Shown here one piece after another: positions 33,811-42,720 of a stretch of 64,000 bases of DNA. Position numbers and translations under genes: made by a program. The notes below the pieces were generated by a model, which saw nothing but the letters and a program-made list of their open reading frames with translations, did not search any database and was not told the origin of the DNA. Every line of letters starts with the position of its first letter. The first letter of the stretch is position 1. The stretch comes from Parabacteroides sp. AM08-6 (lineage in GTDB: Bacteria; Bacteroidota; Bacteroidia; Bacteroidales; Tannerellaceae), in contig NZ_QRMP01000003.1 in NCBI RefSeq assembly GCF_003473295.1, positions 240,012 through 304,011 on the forward strand, written 5' to 3'.

Positions 33811-34845
33811 TTATGACCCTATTTGTTGCTTCTTTGCAGTAGAAAGCATACCGCAAGCAGCAAATATGTCTTCTCCCCGTGAGGCCCGGATAGTACAAAC
33901 AATACCGGCTTCATTCAGCGCATCTCTGAATGCTTCCATCTTTTTAATATCCGAACTTTGCAAAGAAACATCCGGTATGGCATGGAAACGGATTAAATTA
34001 ACCCGGCAGGGAATGCCGTTTAATAAACAAATCAAAGCTTTCGCATGTTGCAGATTGTCATTCAAATCTTTAAAAACGATATACTCAAAAGATACTCTTC
34101 TCTGATGTGTAAAATCATACTGTTTGATTGTTTCGATAATACAGCGAGCGGGAAATGCCTTCTCTATCGGCATCAAGGATAAACGCTCGTCGGGATATGG
34201 AGAATGTAGACTAACAGCCAAATGGCATTCGCTCTCATCCAAAAAGCGTTTTAACCCTTTTGCCACACCAATTGTAGAAACGGTAATACGCTTCGGACTC
34301 CAACCATATCCGTAAGAAGCTGTCAATATTTCAAGTACTTTGAACAATTCATTCACATTATCCAAGGGTTCACCCATACCCATAAAGACAACATTTGTCA
34401 GCTGCTCCGTTTCCGGCAAGGATTGTATTTGATTCAATATTTCATTTGCCGTCAAGTTCTTTGTAAATCCCTGTTTCCCAGTCATACAAAAAAGACAATT
34501 CATCTTACAGCCCACCTGCGAAGAGACGCAGAGTGTCGCTCTATCTTCTGTCGGAATAAATACAGATTCCACAAAATTACCGGGACCTGCAGGAAAAAGA
34601 TATTTAATGGTCCCATCCTCTGATTTCATGTATTCAGAAGGAGGCACAGCACCAACTTCAAAATGTTCTTCCAACAAAGCACGTTTTGAAGAGGCTATAT
34701 TAGTCATAGCAGAGATAGAAGCCACTTTCTTTTTATAGAGCCAATCGGCTATCTGCTTTGCTGCATAACCGGGAAGTCCGGCTTCGGCAGCAACTTCTTT
34801 CAGTTCCTCCAGCGTCATGCCTAATAAACGTCTTTTCTCACTCAT
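33811..34845 (-). CDS. rlmN: 23S rRNA (adenine-2503-C2)-methyltransferase
   Basis: Radical-SAM enzyme that methylates C2 of A2503 in 23S rRNA (and A37 in some tRNAs). The [4Fe-4S] motif CKMNCLFC has Cys113, Cys117 and Cys120, and the C-terminal Cys331 (AACGML) is the residue that carries the methyl group in the RlmN mechanism. GMGEPLDN and RVSFEYI are also characteristic. Its 344 residues are normal, with no sign of the Cfr-type change. It is the first gene of the rlmN/DUF4837/pdxA minus-strand group, with a TATATTTG -7 box (34879-34872) about 30 bp upstream of the start. Confidence 0.96.
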   Translation of the reverse strand: MSEKRRLLGMTLEELKEVAAEAGLPGYAAKQIADWLYKKKVASISAMTNIASSKRALLEEHFEVGAVPPSEYMKSEDGTIKYLFPAGPGNFVESVFIPTEDRATLCVSSQVGCKMNCLFCMTGKQGFTKNLTANEILNQIQSLPETEQLTNVVFMGMGEPLDNVNELFKVLEILTASYGYGWSPKRITVSTIGVAKGLKRFLDESECHLAVSLHSPYPDERLSLMPIEKAFPARCIIETIKQYDFTHQRRVSFEYIVFKDLNDNLQHAKALICLLNGIPCRVNLIRFHAIPDVSLQSSDIKKMEAFRDALNEAGIVCTIRASRGEDIFAACGMLSTAKKQQIGS

Positions 34846-34871
34846 ATTCTACAAACTCTGTTCTTTTGTTG

Positions 34872-34879
34872 CAAATATA
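34872..34879 (-). promoter_or_regulatory. -7 box before rlmN
   Basis: Minus strand TATATTTG, about 27 bp before the rlmN start, placed immediately after the upstream operon's terminator. The -33 element is not clear. Confidence 0.5.
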
Positions 34880-34883
34880 ATAC

Positions 34884-34918
34884 AAAAAAGCCGCTGAACA
34901 CTTGTCCAACGGCTTTCT
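34884..34918 (-). terminator. Terminator of the coaX-surA envelope operon
   Basis: Minus strand AAAGCCGTTG pairs with CAGCGGCTTT (10-bp stem, one wobble) around a ten-base loop, followed by TTTTTTG. It lies about 45 bp after the stop codon of the SurA-type gene. Confidence 0.9.
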
Positions 34919-34963
34919 TATTTTATTTATCAATAGGAAGGAAACGTTCCTACCTAAAATTGA

Positions 34964-37099
34964 TTAATAGAAACGGATACGATTATCTTCCACTTCAGCT
35001 TTGTTTACTAAAGACTGGATAGCTTGATATCCAAAACGATAAGCGTTTGTTGCATCCAAAGATTTTACTTCAGTAGCTTCGTCATAGTCTTTAGCATCCT
35101 TGTTCTGTGCATAAACCTTGAATACATATACACCGTTGTTTCCTGCAACCGGAGCACTGACTTGATCTATCTGAGCCAAAGAGACCATTGCATTCAATTT
35201 CGGTTCAACACCAATACCAGTAATACGGCGGGTAGCAAAATTAATAAACTTAACCGAGTCTACAGAAGCCCCCATCGCTTGAGCATAAGCATCTACGGAT
35301 GTCAGGTTTTTAGCAGCCAGTTCCTGTGAAATCTTTTCACCTTTTTTCTGAGCAATTAATTCAGATTTCAGCATCGGAGTAACAGAAGCAAGCGAACGAT
35401 ACCCTTCCGGCAATGTACCTTGAACAGCAGCAATTACAAACTTATCATTACACTCAAAGATTTCAGAGATTTTACCTTTATCATTTTGGAATGCCCAACG
35501 AACAACCGGACGAGAATTCTTAATTGAACCCAATGTCTGGTCTCCTGCGGTAACTGTGACATCTGAAAATAGTTCATATCCTGCTTCTTTAGCAGCTTCA
35601 TCCAATTTCTTTATATCGTTATTCTTGGAAATAAACTGATTAAGTTCATTATAGATATTACCGTAAGTTTTTGTACTCGGAGATACAGTCATATCGATAT
35701 CAGCCACTTTATATTTGTCCACATTGGCTGTTTTATCCGTCACCTTCACGATATGAGTTCCATACATCGACTTAATGATTGCATAATCGTTAAGCGGTGT
35801 CGAGAAAATAGCATTCTTAAAATCTTCGTTTACCCCTCTCAGAGCAGTAGCTTCCGTAAACCATCCGAGTTCACCACCTTTTTCAGCAGCTTGGTCGGCG
35901 GAGAACTCTTTTGCCAAAGCTGCAAAATCACCACCTTTCTTCAAAACATCCAGCAAACTATCGGCTTTAGCTTTCAATATTGCTTCGTCTGCACCGGCCA
36001 ACATGATATGACTGACATTTACCGAATCTGGAGCCACAGTCTTGTCTACCAGTTTAAACATCCTATACTTATCATTCTCAAACACCGGGCCGTAAACTTC
36101 CCCAACAGCAGCATTCTTTACAAACTGTTTCATTTCCGGGTCTAATGCATTTTCCGTAAAGAATGCATCCATATAAGGGATTTCGGAGTTTTCATTAACA
36201 ACATCTGCAACTTTTTCAGATGTAGCCAATTCTTGTTTTAACGCTTCAATATCTGCATTCGCTTTATCATAATCTTCTTTGCTAGGACGAATGTCTACAG
36301 CTATGTATTTAATAACCTTGCCTTCCTTCTGCTTGAACAGTTCCTTGCGCTGGTTATACAACTTTTCGATTTCGCTTTTGCTTACTTGGATTGTCGAATC
36401 CGGAATAGATGCATACGATTGCATCGCATAAATAATATCAGAGCTTACAGCTGAAGCATCAAACGCATCTTTAGCATCCAGTTTATTGGCAGAAATAGCT
36501 TTACTTAGCAAAGTTGAATATTTCTGTTCCAAGCGCTGAGATTTTATAGACTTTTCCCAAAACATCCAGAACTGGCGTGCCTGTAACAATTGACTCTGCT
36601 GTTCGGCAGGCATAGCTGCGATATTGTCATCATCAATAGTCTTCAAGAACTGCAGCAAAGTAGCTTTATCGAATACACCGGTCTGCGGATTCACGAACAT
36701 CGGCATCTGCTGAATCATCGGGGATATATTTTCGCCCTGAACCATATCGAATAATTCTTCCGGAGTTACTCCCATACCCAATTTATCAACAGCTTCACCC
36801 AATACGACTTCCCGTATCATATTATCAAATACGGATTGACGAATTTGAGTCTGATACTCTTCAGGAAGACTGGTTGAACCAGACTGCATTTTATAAATTT
36901 CAGCCATCTCGTCAACGCGTGCCTGATAATCCTGAATTTTAATAACTTCTCCGTTTATCTTGGCAACTCTTTCCTGTGATTGCCTGAAGTAAGTAGAACC
37001 GGAGTTCAAAAAGTCTCCAATGATAAAAGCAAACAATGCCAGACCCACTATGAGTACCAGTAATCCTGCTTTGCTTCTGATTTTTTCCAGCGTAGCCAT
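34964..37099 (-). CDS. SurA/PpiD-type peptidylprolyl isomerase
   Basis: A 711-residue membrane-anchored periplasmic chaperone/foldase. The N-terminus is a transmembrane anchor (about residues 12-31, GLLVLIVGLALFAFIIGDFL), followed by a SurA_N_3-like helical domain with an RVAKINGEVI strand, then parvulin PPIase domains (VSHIMLAGADEAILKAKADSLLD… LGWFTEATA, about residues 345-450; given by its ends). The family helps outer-membrane proteins fold. It is the last gene of the envelope operon coaX / OMP / TPR / lptC / CBS protein / surA; a terminator follows. The gap to the preceding gene is 98 bp. Confidence 0.9.
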   Translation of the reverse strand: MATLEKIRSKAGLLVLIVGLALFAFIIGDFLNSGSTYFRQSQERVAKINGEVIKIQDYQARVDEMAEIYKMQSGSTSLPEEYQTQIRQSVFDNMIREVVLGEAVDKLGMGVTPEELFDMVQGENISPMIQQMPMFVNPQTGVFDKATLLQFLKTIDDDNIAAMPAEQQSQLLQARQFWMFWEKSIKSQRLEQKYSTLLSKAISANKLDAKDAFDASAVSSDIIYAMQSYASIPDSTIQVSKSEIEKLYNQRKELFKQKEGKVIKYIAVDIRPSKEDYDKANADIEALKQELATSEKVADVVNENSEIPYMDAFFTENALDPEMKQFVKNAAVGEVYGPVFENDKYRMFKLVDKTVAPDSVNVSHIMLAGADEAILKAKADSLLDVLKKGGDFAALAKEFSADQAAEKGGELGWFTEATALRGVNEDFKNAIFSTPLNDYAIIKSMYGTHIVKVTDKTANVDKYKVADIDMTVSPSTKTYGNIYNELNQFISKNNDIKKLDEAAKEAGYELFSDVTVTAGDQTLGSIKNSRPVVRWAFQNDKGKISEIFECNDKFVIAAVQGTLPEGYRSLASVTPMLKSELIAQKKGEKISQELAAKNLTSVDAYAQAMGASVDSVKFINFATRRITGIGVEPKLNAMVSLAQIDQVSAPVAGNNGVYVFKVYAQNKDAKDYDEATEVKSLDATNAYRFGYQAIQSLVNKAEVEDNRIRFY

Positions 37100-37197
37100 T
37101 TATCTTTATCTATTTTTTAAAGTTTATTATTCACATTTTAAGGGCACGAAGATACGAAAAAAAGAGATTGAAGCATCTTTTATTCCCTTTTTTTTCA

Positions 37198-38454
37198 TTA
37201 TTCTGCTACTTTCATACGAACCAGCTCTATCTTCGTAGCCGTAACTTTGATGATTTTGAATGTGTACTTGTCAATCACAATTGATTCGTTCAGCTTTGGG
37301 AAATTCTGGTAAAAATGCAAAATAAACCCCGCAATCGTAACATAATCATCAGATTCCGGCAATTCCAGGTCGAACTTTTCATTCAAAGTATCTATTTCCA
37401 TACGTCCGGATAATAGATATTCATTTTCCCCTACCTTCTTCGCCACATACGACTTAATATCATGTTCATCTTCAATTTCACCGAATATTTCTTCCACTAG
37501 GTCTTCGAGTGTCACAATGCCGGAAGTACCGCCAAATTCGTCCACTACGACCGCCAAGCTCTTTTTGTCCTGCATCAACAGCTTCATCAACTTATTCGCA
37601 GCCATCGTTTCCGGAACAATCGACACGCTTCGTATACTTTGTGTCCAGTCCTCCGGATTTTTAAACATTTCCGAAGAGTGGATATATCCGACAATATCAT
37701 CTATATTTTCATTATATACCAGTATCTTAGACAAACCTGTTTCGATGAAACGCGCACGAAGTTCCTCTATAGTGGCTGTCTTATCACATGCCACAATTTC
37801 TGTACGGGGAACGATACAGTCCCGCAAACGGACATTTGAAAAGTCCAACGCATTCTGAAAAATCTTTACTTCCGTATCCATATCAGAGTTCTGAGAAGCG
37901 TCCTCGATACTCTGTTGGATAAAAAAGTCAAGGTCGACTTTTCCCAGTGTTCGTTGTGTCGAATCAGACAAATTATTAACGCCGACTATCTTTAGCATCA
38001 GAAAAGAGAGTAGTGTCGATAATTTGGATATCGGATATAATATTATGTAAACAACAAAAAGAGGAATCGAAAACAAACTCAACGAAAAGTTCGGATTCAA
38101 TTTAAAAATTGTTTTCGGAATGAATTCACCCGTAAACAATATCAGAATTGTCGAAATAACGGACTGTACTAAAACAATGAGTGCCTCATTATTCACCACA
38201 CGGGCTATAAACGGTTCCAATACAATCGCCATCTGTAAACCGTAAACAACCAGGGCTATATTGTTTCCCACCAACATTGTCGAAATAAATTGGTTAGGAT
38301 TGTGATAAAAGAATTCTAATATTTTACTTGTCAAACTTTTATCCTTCTTATCAAGTTCGAAACGTAATTTATTAGAGGAAATAAACGCTATTTCCATTCC
38401 TGAGAAAAAAGCTGAAAAAGCCAACGAAATCAATATGTATGTCAAAGCATTCAT
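37198..38454 (-). CDS. CNNM/CorC-type membrane protein (hemolysin C family, GldE-like)
   Basis: A 418-residue inner-membrane protein: an N-terminal CNNM (DUF21) transmembrane domain (residues 1-150, opening LTYILISLAFSAFFSGMEIAF), two CBS domains (about 195-320), and a C-terminal CorC_HlyC domain (ESDDYVTIAGFILHFYQNFP, from about 335). Such proteins function in Mg2+/Co2+ homeostasis; the Bacteroidetes paralogue GldE is linked to gliding and type-IX secretion but is similar in sequence, so I do not use that symbol. It is 1 bp after lptC and before the SurA-type gene. Confidence 0.87.
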   Translation of the reverse strand: MNALTYILISLAFSAFFSGMEIAFISSNKLRFELDKKDKSLTSKILEFFYHNPNQFISTMLVGNNIALVVYGLQMAIVLEPFIARVVNNEALIVLVQSVISTILILFTGEFIPKTIFKLNPNFSLSLFSIPLFVVYIILYPISKLSTLLSFLMLKIVGVNNLSDSTQRTLGKVDLDFFIQQSIEDASQNSDMDTEVKIFQNALDFSNVRLRDCIVPRTEIVACDKTATIEELRARFIETGLSKILVYNENIDDIVGYIHSSEMFKNPEDWTQSIRSVSIVPETMAANKLMKLLMQDKKSLAVVVDEFGGTSGIVTLEDLVEEIFGEIEDEHDIKSYVAKKVGENEYLLSGRMEIDTLNEKFDLELPESDDYVTIAGFILHFYQNFPKLNESIVIDKYTFKIIKVTATKIELVRMKVAE

Positions 38455-38455
38455 A

Positions 38456-39127
38456 TTAATGAACTTTAGTTGTATCTATTTGCATTAGCTCCGGTTCCAT
38501 CGCAGTCGTATCCGGTAAACTTAACAAAGCAGAATCCGCCGGGGCTTCATTAATAGGGAAGGCAGCTCCCGAATTATATATATTATATTCGGACATATCC
38601 TGTTTAGCATCAAAACCGTAGCCGGTCACAATTTTCTCACCATCCTCTATCCGGACATATTGATCGGAATAAATCTTTTCCTGTGCCTCATCCCAAAAGA
38701 GTAACGAAGTTTCAAGTTTCTTGCCTTCAAGGCTTTTCACTTTCACATTTCCTATCAGTTTCCAAAGACGCTTTTTTTGATAGTTGTAAGCAGTATCGGC
38801 CTTCACACTGGCTTCAGCACGGAATAATGTATCAAACTTTTCCGTATAAAAACCCTCAGGAAAATACGAATAAGGTTCTTTGGCTTTATCAAACATCAAC
38901 CACACCTTTGCTTTTATACGATAGCGGGTAATACCGGAATCCGAAACGAGTGTGGATACGTCTGTAGTCTTTAATGTAAAACTAGTCTCCGGATCAAACT
39001 TCACATCCACCACTTCTTTCACATCTCCTCCGCAAGCGGTTATTAATAAAAGAGGCATAACAACTACCACAAAGATAGTTGTTATGCCTTGAATATTCGT
39101 TTTACAATGAAAACGGTTTAAAATCAT
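38456..39127 (-). CDS. lptC: LPS export periplasmic protein LptC
   Basis: A 223-residue bitopic/lipoprotein-like component of the lipopolysaccharide transport bridge. The N-terminal segment (MILNRFHCKTNIQGITTIFV) leads to a lipobox-like VVMPLLLITAC, then a beta-jellyroll with repeats such as YRIKAKVWLMFDKA and GFYTEKFD, LKLIGNVKVKSLEGKKLETSLLFWD (ends LKLIGN, LLFWD) and the IVTGYGFDA strand. The arrangement fits Bacteroidetes LptC. It is co-transcribed with a TPR protein (2 bp upstream) and a CBS-domain membrane protein (1 bp downstream). Confidence 0.87.
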   Translation of the reverse strand: MILNRFHCKTNIQGITTIFVVVVMPLLLITACGGDVKEVVDVKFDPETSFTLKTTDVSTLVSDSGITRYRIKAKVWLMFDKAKEPYSYFPEGFYTEKFDTLFRAEASVKADTAYNYQKKRLWKLIGNVKVKSLEGKKLETSLLFWDEAQEKIYSDQYVRIEDGEKIVTGYGFDAKQDMSEYNIYNSGAAFPINEAPADSALLSLPDTTAMEPELMQIDTTKVH

Positions 39128-39129
39128 AA

Positions 39130-40494
39130 TTACTTAATTGTTACGGTCTCACCAATCCAACCACCGATTTTAAAGGTTTTACCTTTTTCCAAATCCGGAT
39201 GCATAAAAATCTCCTCTGCTGTGGGAAGGTATGCACGATAAATATTTATTGACTTATTCATTTCCTCAGTCATACTAGGATCTACTTGTTTTGCTTTTTC
39301 AAATTTATCAATTGCCGCATAATAAACAGCTTTTGTCAAAACAGGATCATTCGGATAAATAGATTTAGCAGACTGAACATACATACTACCAATCAAAGAA
39401 TAGGGAGCCCCATAATTGGGATTGGTCTCAATTGCTTTCAAACAATATTGCCTAGACTTAGTTAGATTTTTTTGTTCATAACATATCACTGCTATAAAAT
39501 AATAATCTTCAGCCTTTGAAGCAGCATCCGTTTCCAGATTGGCGGCCTCTTCAAAATATTGCATTGCCTTATCATAATCATTATTCTTAGCTGCTTGCTT
39601 GGCAATACCTACAGCAGCATCTGCACTCGGCTCCAATTTATACGCATAACCTCCGGCAGCAAAGAAAGCTTCTATATCCTGACAACGCACACGTCTCAAT
39701 AAAGCCATAATGGACTTCAATTCTGACAAATTATCCTTAGCTGCTTCAACTTTCGGGGCATACATATTCTGTAATGTTTCGCAATCAGCAGCGCCACTAC
39801 CGGCAAAAGCACTCTCTATTGGAGTCTTGAAACTAGTTAAAGCTTTCAAGTCTTTTTCGTTGTTTGCTGCTTCTGCCGCTTTAATCTGAGCATCCAAAAT
39901 AGCCGAACACTTCAAATAATCCTGAATATATCTTCCTTTCAGATTTGGGTCATTCTGCATTTCTTTTAAGGAAGCAAACATAAACAAGCTAACACCCAGA
40001 GCTTCCATATCATTGCCTTTTTCGTCAATGACTTCTTTCAACCAGTCATAAACGAGCTTTTCGTCCGCATTATCTCCCTTCAGTCTTAAATAATCTTGCG
40101 CTTTACGAGAGATAATCCAGTCTTTTCCGTATTTACTATCATCACCGAAATACTTCACACGTTTATCATAAACAGTCATCAAATCGTTAATGAGAGCATC
40201 CCGTTTTGCAGGATCTTTTTCATTCCCAATCAACCAATCCATAATCCTTACGCCATACAGGTAGATATCTTTATGAGCTCCCGGACATTCGTTATACGCA
40301 ATTTTCCAAAACTCAACAGCATCCTTATAGTTCCCGGCTTTGGCGTATGGAACAAATAAACTAATATTGGTAATACAACGAACGCTATCTTCTCCATGAC
40401 CGAATGGCGTTCCCGTATCCACACCTTTTTGTGCATAAGCTCCGAACGACATCATTGAGCATCCCAGAGCCAATAATAAAACTTTGACCTTCAT
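39130..40494 (-). CDS. Exported TPR protein
   Basis: A periplasmic or outer-membrane protein of 454 residues, starting at ATG 40494 (MKVKVLLLALGCSMMSFGAYAQ, signal peptide); the open frame continues upstream but from a TTG and without purpose. It holds several tetratricopeptide-like repeats (AAKNNDYDKAMQYFEEAANL, AVICYEQKNLTKSRQYCLKA, PYSLIGSMYVQSAKS) and ends WIGETVTIK. It lies in the coaX-to-surA envelope operon, between an outer-membrane barrel gene and lptC, an order conserved in Bacteroides. Function is unknown; a role in LPS or outer-membrane protein assembly is suggested only by neighbours. Confidence 0.85.
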   Translation of the reverse strand: MKVKVLLLALGCSMMSFGAYAQKGVDTGTPFGHGEDSVRCITNISLFVPYAKAGNYKDAVEFWKIAYNECPGAHKDIYLYGVRIMDWLIGNEKDPAKRDALINDLMTVYDKRVKYFGDDSKYGKDWIISRKAQDYLRLKGDNADEKLVYDWLKEVIDEKGNDMEALGVSLFMFASLKEMQNDPNLKGRYIQDYLKCSAILDAQIKAAEAANNEKDLKALTSFKTPIESAFAGSGAADCETLQNMYAPKVEAAKDNLSELKSIMALLRRVRCQDIEAFFAAGGYAYKLEPSADAAVGIAKQAAKNNDYDKAMQYFEEAANLETDAASKAEDYYFIAVICYEQKNLTKSRQYCLKAIETNPNYGAPYSLIGSMYVQSAKSIYPNDPVLTKAVYYAAIDKFEKAKQVDPSMTEEMNKSINIYRAYLPTAEEIFMHPDLEKGKTFKIGGWIGETVTIK

Positions 40495-40526
40495 ATTTAT
40501 TTCTATTAAAGTTAACGATTTAAAAA

Positions 40527-41813
40527 TCAATCTAGTTTACTCTTAAAGAACCAACGCTCGTTAAACGTATAGTTCAATGTAAAACGGAAATATTGTTCGT
40601 CGATCATATTCATCTTTACTTCCGGTTTCTTTTTCACATATTCAAAAGAAACATTAATTAAAGAACGATTATCAATCAACGGCAGTCCTAAACCGACACT
40701 TAAGCCATATTCATTATAGCTTTCTCCACCGGGATTCTCCGTTGTTTGGTTCATCCGCAAATATGAATTTCCGTAATGAACGCCGGCACGGTATCTTACC
40801 CGGTTAAAGAATAATTTATTCATGTAATGAGGGATATATTCAACTCCCGCAGCTACACGCATCCGATTCTTAAAATGACCTTCTTCCCCAAAGTAAGGCA
40901 TTTTTCCCCAATCTTCATAGGAAAAATCAGCTGCTAACGTTAATTTATTTTGTTTCACATATGAAAGACCGACTCCATAGGTATTCGGCAAGTCGAATGC
41001 TTTTCCACTGATTGTATCAGAAGTCAATATCTCACCGGAACCGGAAGAGGTATAAGTCTGGGTCAATTGATATGATTTTGCATTTAAGCTTTTTTTAGGA
41101 GAATAGACGAGACCAAGAGTTACACTTTCCGTTTTACCAACAGGATGGGTGTATTGGATACCGAAATCCATTTTCATATCACGAACTCTTAGTTCCTGAC
41201 TACGGGACGTATTATAAGCACCTGAAGCCTCCCCGCTCATCTGAACCACTTGTTCATGTCTGATATTACCAAAAAGAAAACCAAAATTTGCACCTACCGA
41301 CAAACGTTTCGGCCATAAATCAACAGATATACCGCCATAAAAATCACTCAAACCACCTGTACCATTATAAGATTCAGTATAACTCACTCCATTCTCCGAA
41401 CGTAATGCCCCGAACTTATATCCGACATACGAATACGGTAACAAACCGATACTCATTGCAATACGACGGTATATCGGAAACTGCAATGCCATATACTCAA
41501 CATTTCCGTTCATATCATGTTGACGGGTATTTCCATCGTCAAACCATGAAAGCTGTCCGGATACACCAAAATCAAAGAGGAATGTAAGAGAGTCCATACA
41601 ACTATATGATGCAGGGTTCATCGGATTGATTTGCTTTGGCGAACGTAATCCGTAACCTATACCACCCATTGCTCGCCCTGCTCCGAACGAACGTTCACCC
41701 AAATCACCATACCCAAAACGGGTATATGGCGAATTAGTATTGTTTTGTGCCATTAAAGACAACTGTGTGAATATAAGAACGCTTGTTATTAGTAGCTTAT
41801 TAATTTTCAACAT
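40527..41813 (-). CDS. Outer-membrane beta-barrel protein (FadL/OMPP1-like)
   Basis: A 428-residue exported barrel protein (signal LLITSVLIFTQLSLMAQ), with NNTNSPYTRFGYGDLGERSFGAGRAMGG (ends NNTNSPY, RAMGG) at the mature N-terminus, a pattern of the Bacteroidetes FadL/TodX-like outer-membrane family. Repeated amphipathic strands fill the rest and the C-terminus RWFFKSKLD is aromatic. It may transport hydrophobic compounds or serve as a structural barrel. It overlaps coaX by 14 bp at its 5' end, so the two are translationally coupled. The start is the ATG at 41813. Confidence 0.82.
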   Translation of the reverse strand: MLKINKLLITSVLIFTQLSLMAQNNTNSPYTRFGYGDLGERSFGAGRAMGGIGYGLRSPKQINPMNPASYSCMDSLTFLFDFGVSGQLSWFDDGNTRQHDMNGNVEYMALQFPIYRRIAMSIGLLPYSYVGYKFGALRSENGVSYTESYNGTGGLSDFYGGISVDLWPKRLSVGANFGFLFGNIRHEQVVQMSGEASGAYNTSRSQELRVRDMKMDFGIQYTHPVGKTESVTLGLVYSPKKSLNAKSYQLTQTYTSSGSGEILTSDTISGKAFDLPNTYGVGLSYVKQNKLTLAADFSYEDWGKMPYFGEEGHFKNRMRVAAGVEYIPHYMNKLFFNRVRYRAGVHYGNSYLRMNQTTENPGGESYNEYGLSVGLGLPLIDNRSLINVSFEYVKKKPEVKMNMIDEQYFRFTLNYTFNERWFFKSKLD

Positions 41814-42528
41814 TATACTCTAAGATTCTGTTTAATCCTGTCAACACTAAATTAATATCTGCAAAGATGGAGTTTTTTAACCGTCTTTCAAAATAAAACG
41901 AATGACCTCCTGTTAAAAAAACCAAAAGGTTAGGATATTTTAGCCGAAGCTTTTCAATATATCCGTCCATCTCATAGATAATCCCATTTACTACTCCAGC
42001 CTGAATAGCTGTTTCCGTATCCGTGCCAAGCCAAGGTATCTCCTCCTGCTCAGACACCAATGGCAGCTTTTTCGTAAAATAGTTCAAAGCCTTAAAACGA
42101 GTTGTCATACCGGGTGAAATATTTCCACCGATATAAACCCCGGAGGCTTCAATCAATTCGTAAGTTATTGCCGTCCCCGCATCGATTACCAATAAATCTT
42201 TTCCCGGCTGAAGGAAATTTGCTCCGACAGCTGCGGCCAAACGGTCGCGCCCCAATGTTTCGGGTGTTTTATATTGTATGGATATCGGCAAAGGTACTGT
42301 TTCATCCAGAAACACAAAATACTCCAACTTACCTCTTAAATAAGTGAGCAATTCGTCATCCTGATCTATCACCGTTGAAAAAATACCGTGTGTCAACGGA
42401 TATTTTGCAAATAGAGTCGTGACTATTTTCACATCGAATTCCTTAAATACAAAAGAAGCAACCAAATGCCTCTTTTCGTATATTGCGACCTTCGATGAAG
42501 TGTTTCCTTGTTCTATTATAAGATTCAC
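41800..42528 (-). CDS. coaX: Type III pantothenate kinase
   Basis: First enzyme of coenzyme A synthesis: ATP-dependent phosphorylation of pantothenate. I start it at GTG 42528, which gives the normal N-terminus (M)NLIIEQGNTSSKVAIYE, the DxGNT-type phosphate loop with E in place of D; the frame begins further upstream only with a TTG. Other family blocks: PETLGRDRLAAAVGA, VIDAGTAITYE, and GGNISPGMTTRFKALN. Length 242 is normal. It is the first gene of the envelope operon. I see no strong promoter motif in the 160 bp upstream. Confidence 0.94.
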   Translation of the reverse strand: MNLIIEQGNTSSKVAIYEKRHLVASFVFKEFDVKIVTTLFAKYPLTHGIFSTVIDQDDELLTYLRGKLEYFVFLDETVPLPISIQYKTPETLGRDRLAAAVGANFLQPGKDLLVIDAGTAITYELIEASGVYIGGNISPGMTTRFKALNYFTKKLPLVSEQEEIPWLGTDTETAIQAGVVNGIIYEMDGYIEKLRLKYPNLLVFLTGGHSFYFERRLKNSIFADINLVLTGLNRILEYNVEN

Positions 42529-42640
42529 GTATCTGAAATTTTCCGCAAAGAAAAACAAAAATGACGAGATAACAGATATATCGAAGGCATAAAGTAAAAA
42601 ACTTTACAAATAACTTATGTGTCTACTATTGACTAATAAT

Positions 42641-42696
42641 AAAAAAGGACGGTACAAACTTCTAATCTCATTGAAGTCTATACCGTCCCTTTTTTC
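42641..42696. terminator. Bidirectional terminator between locus B and coaX
   Basis: AAAAAAGGACGGTA (42641-42654) pairs with TACCGTCCcTTTTTT (42681-42695), with an inner imperfect stem (CAAACTTC/GAAGTCTA). T-runs exist on both strands, so it can end the minus-strand GH71/99-like transcript and any plus-strand reading. Confidence 0.85.
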
Positions 42697-42720
42697 TTTT
42701 ATAACCTTATCAGTCAATCA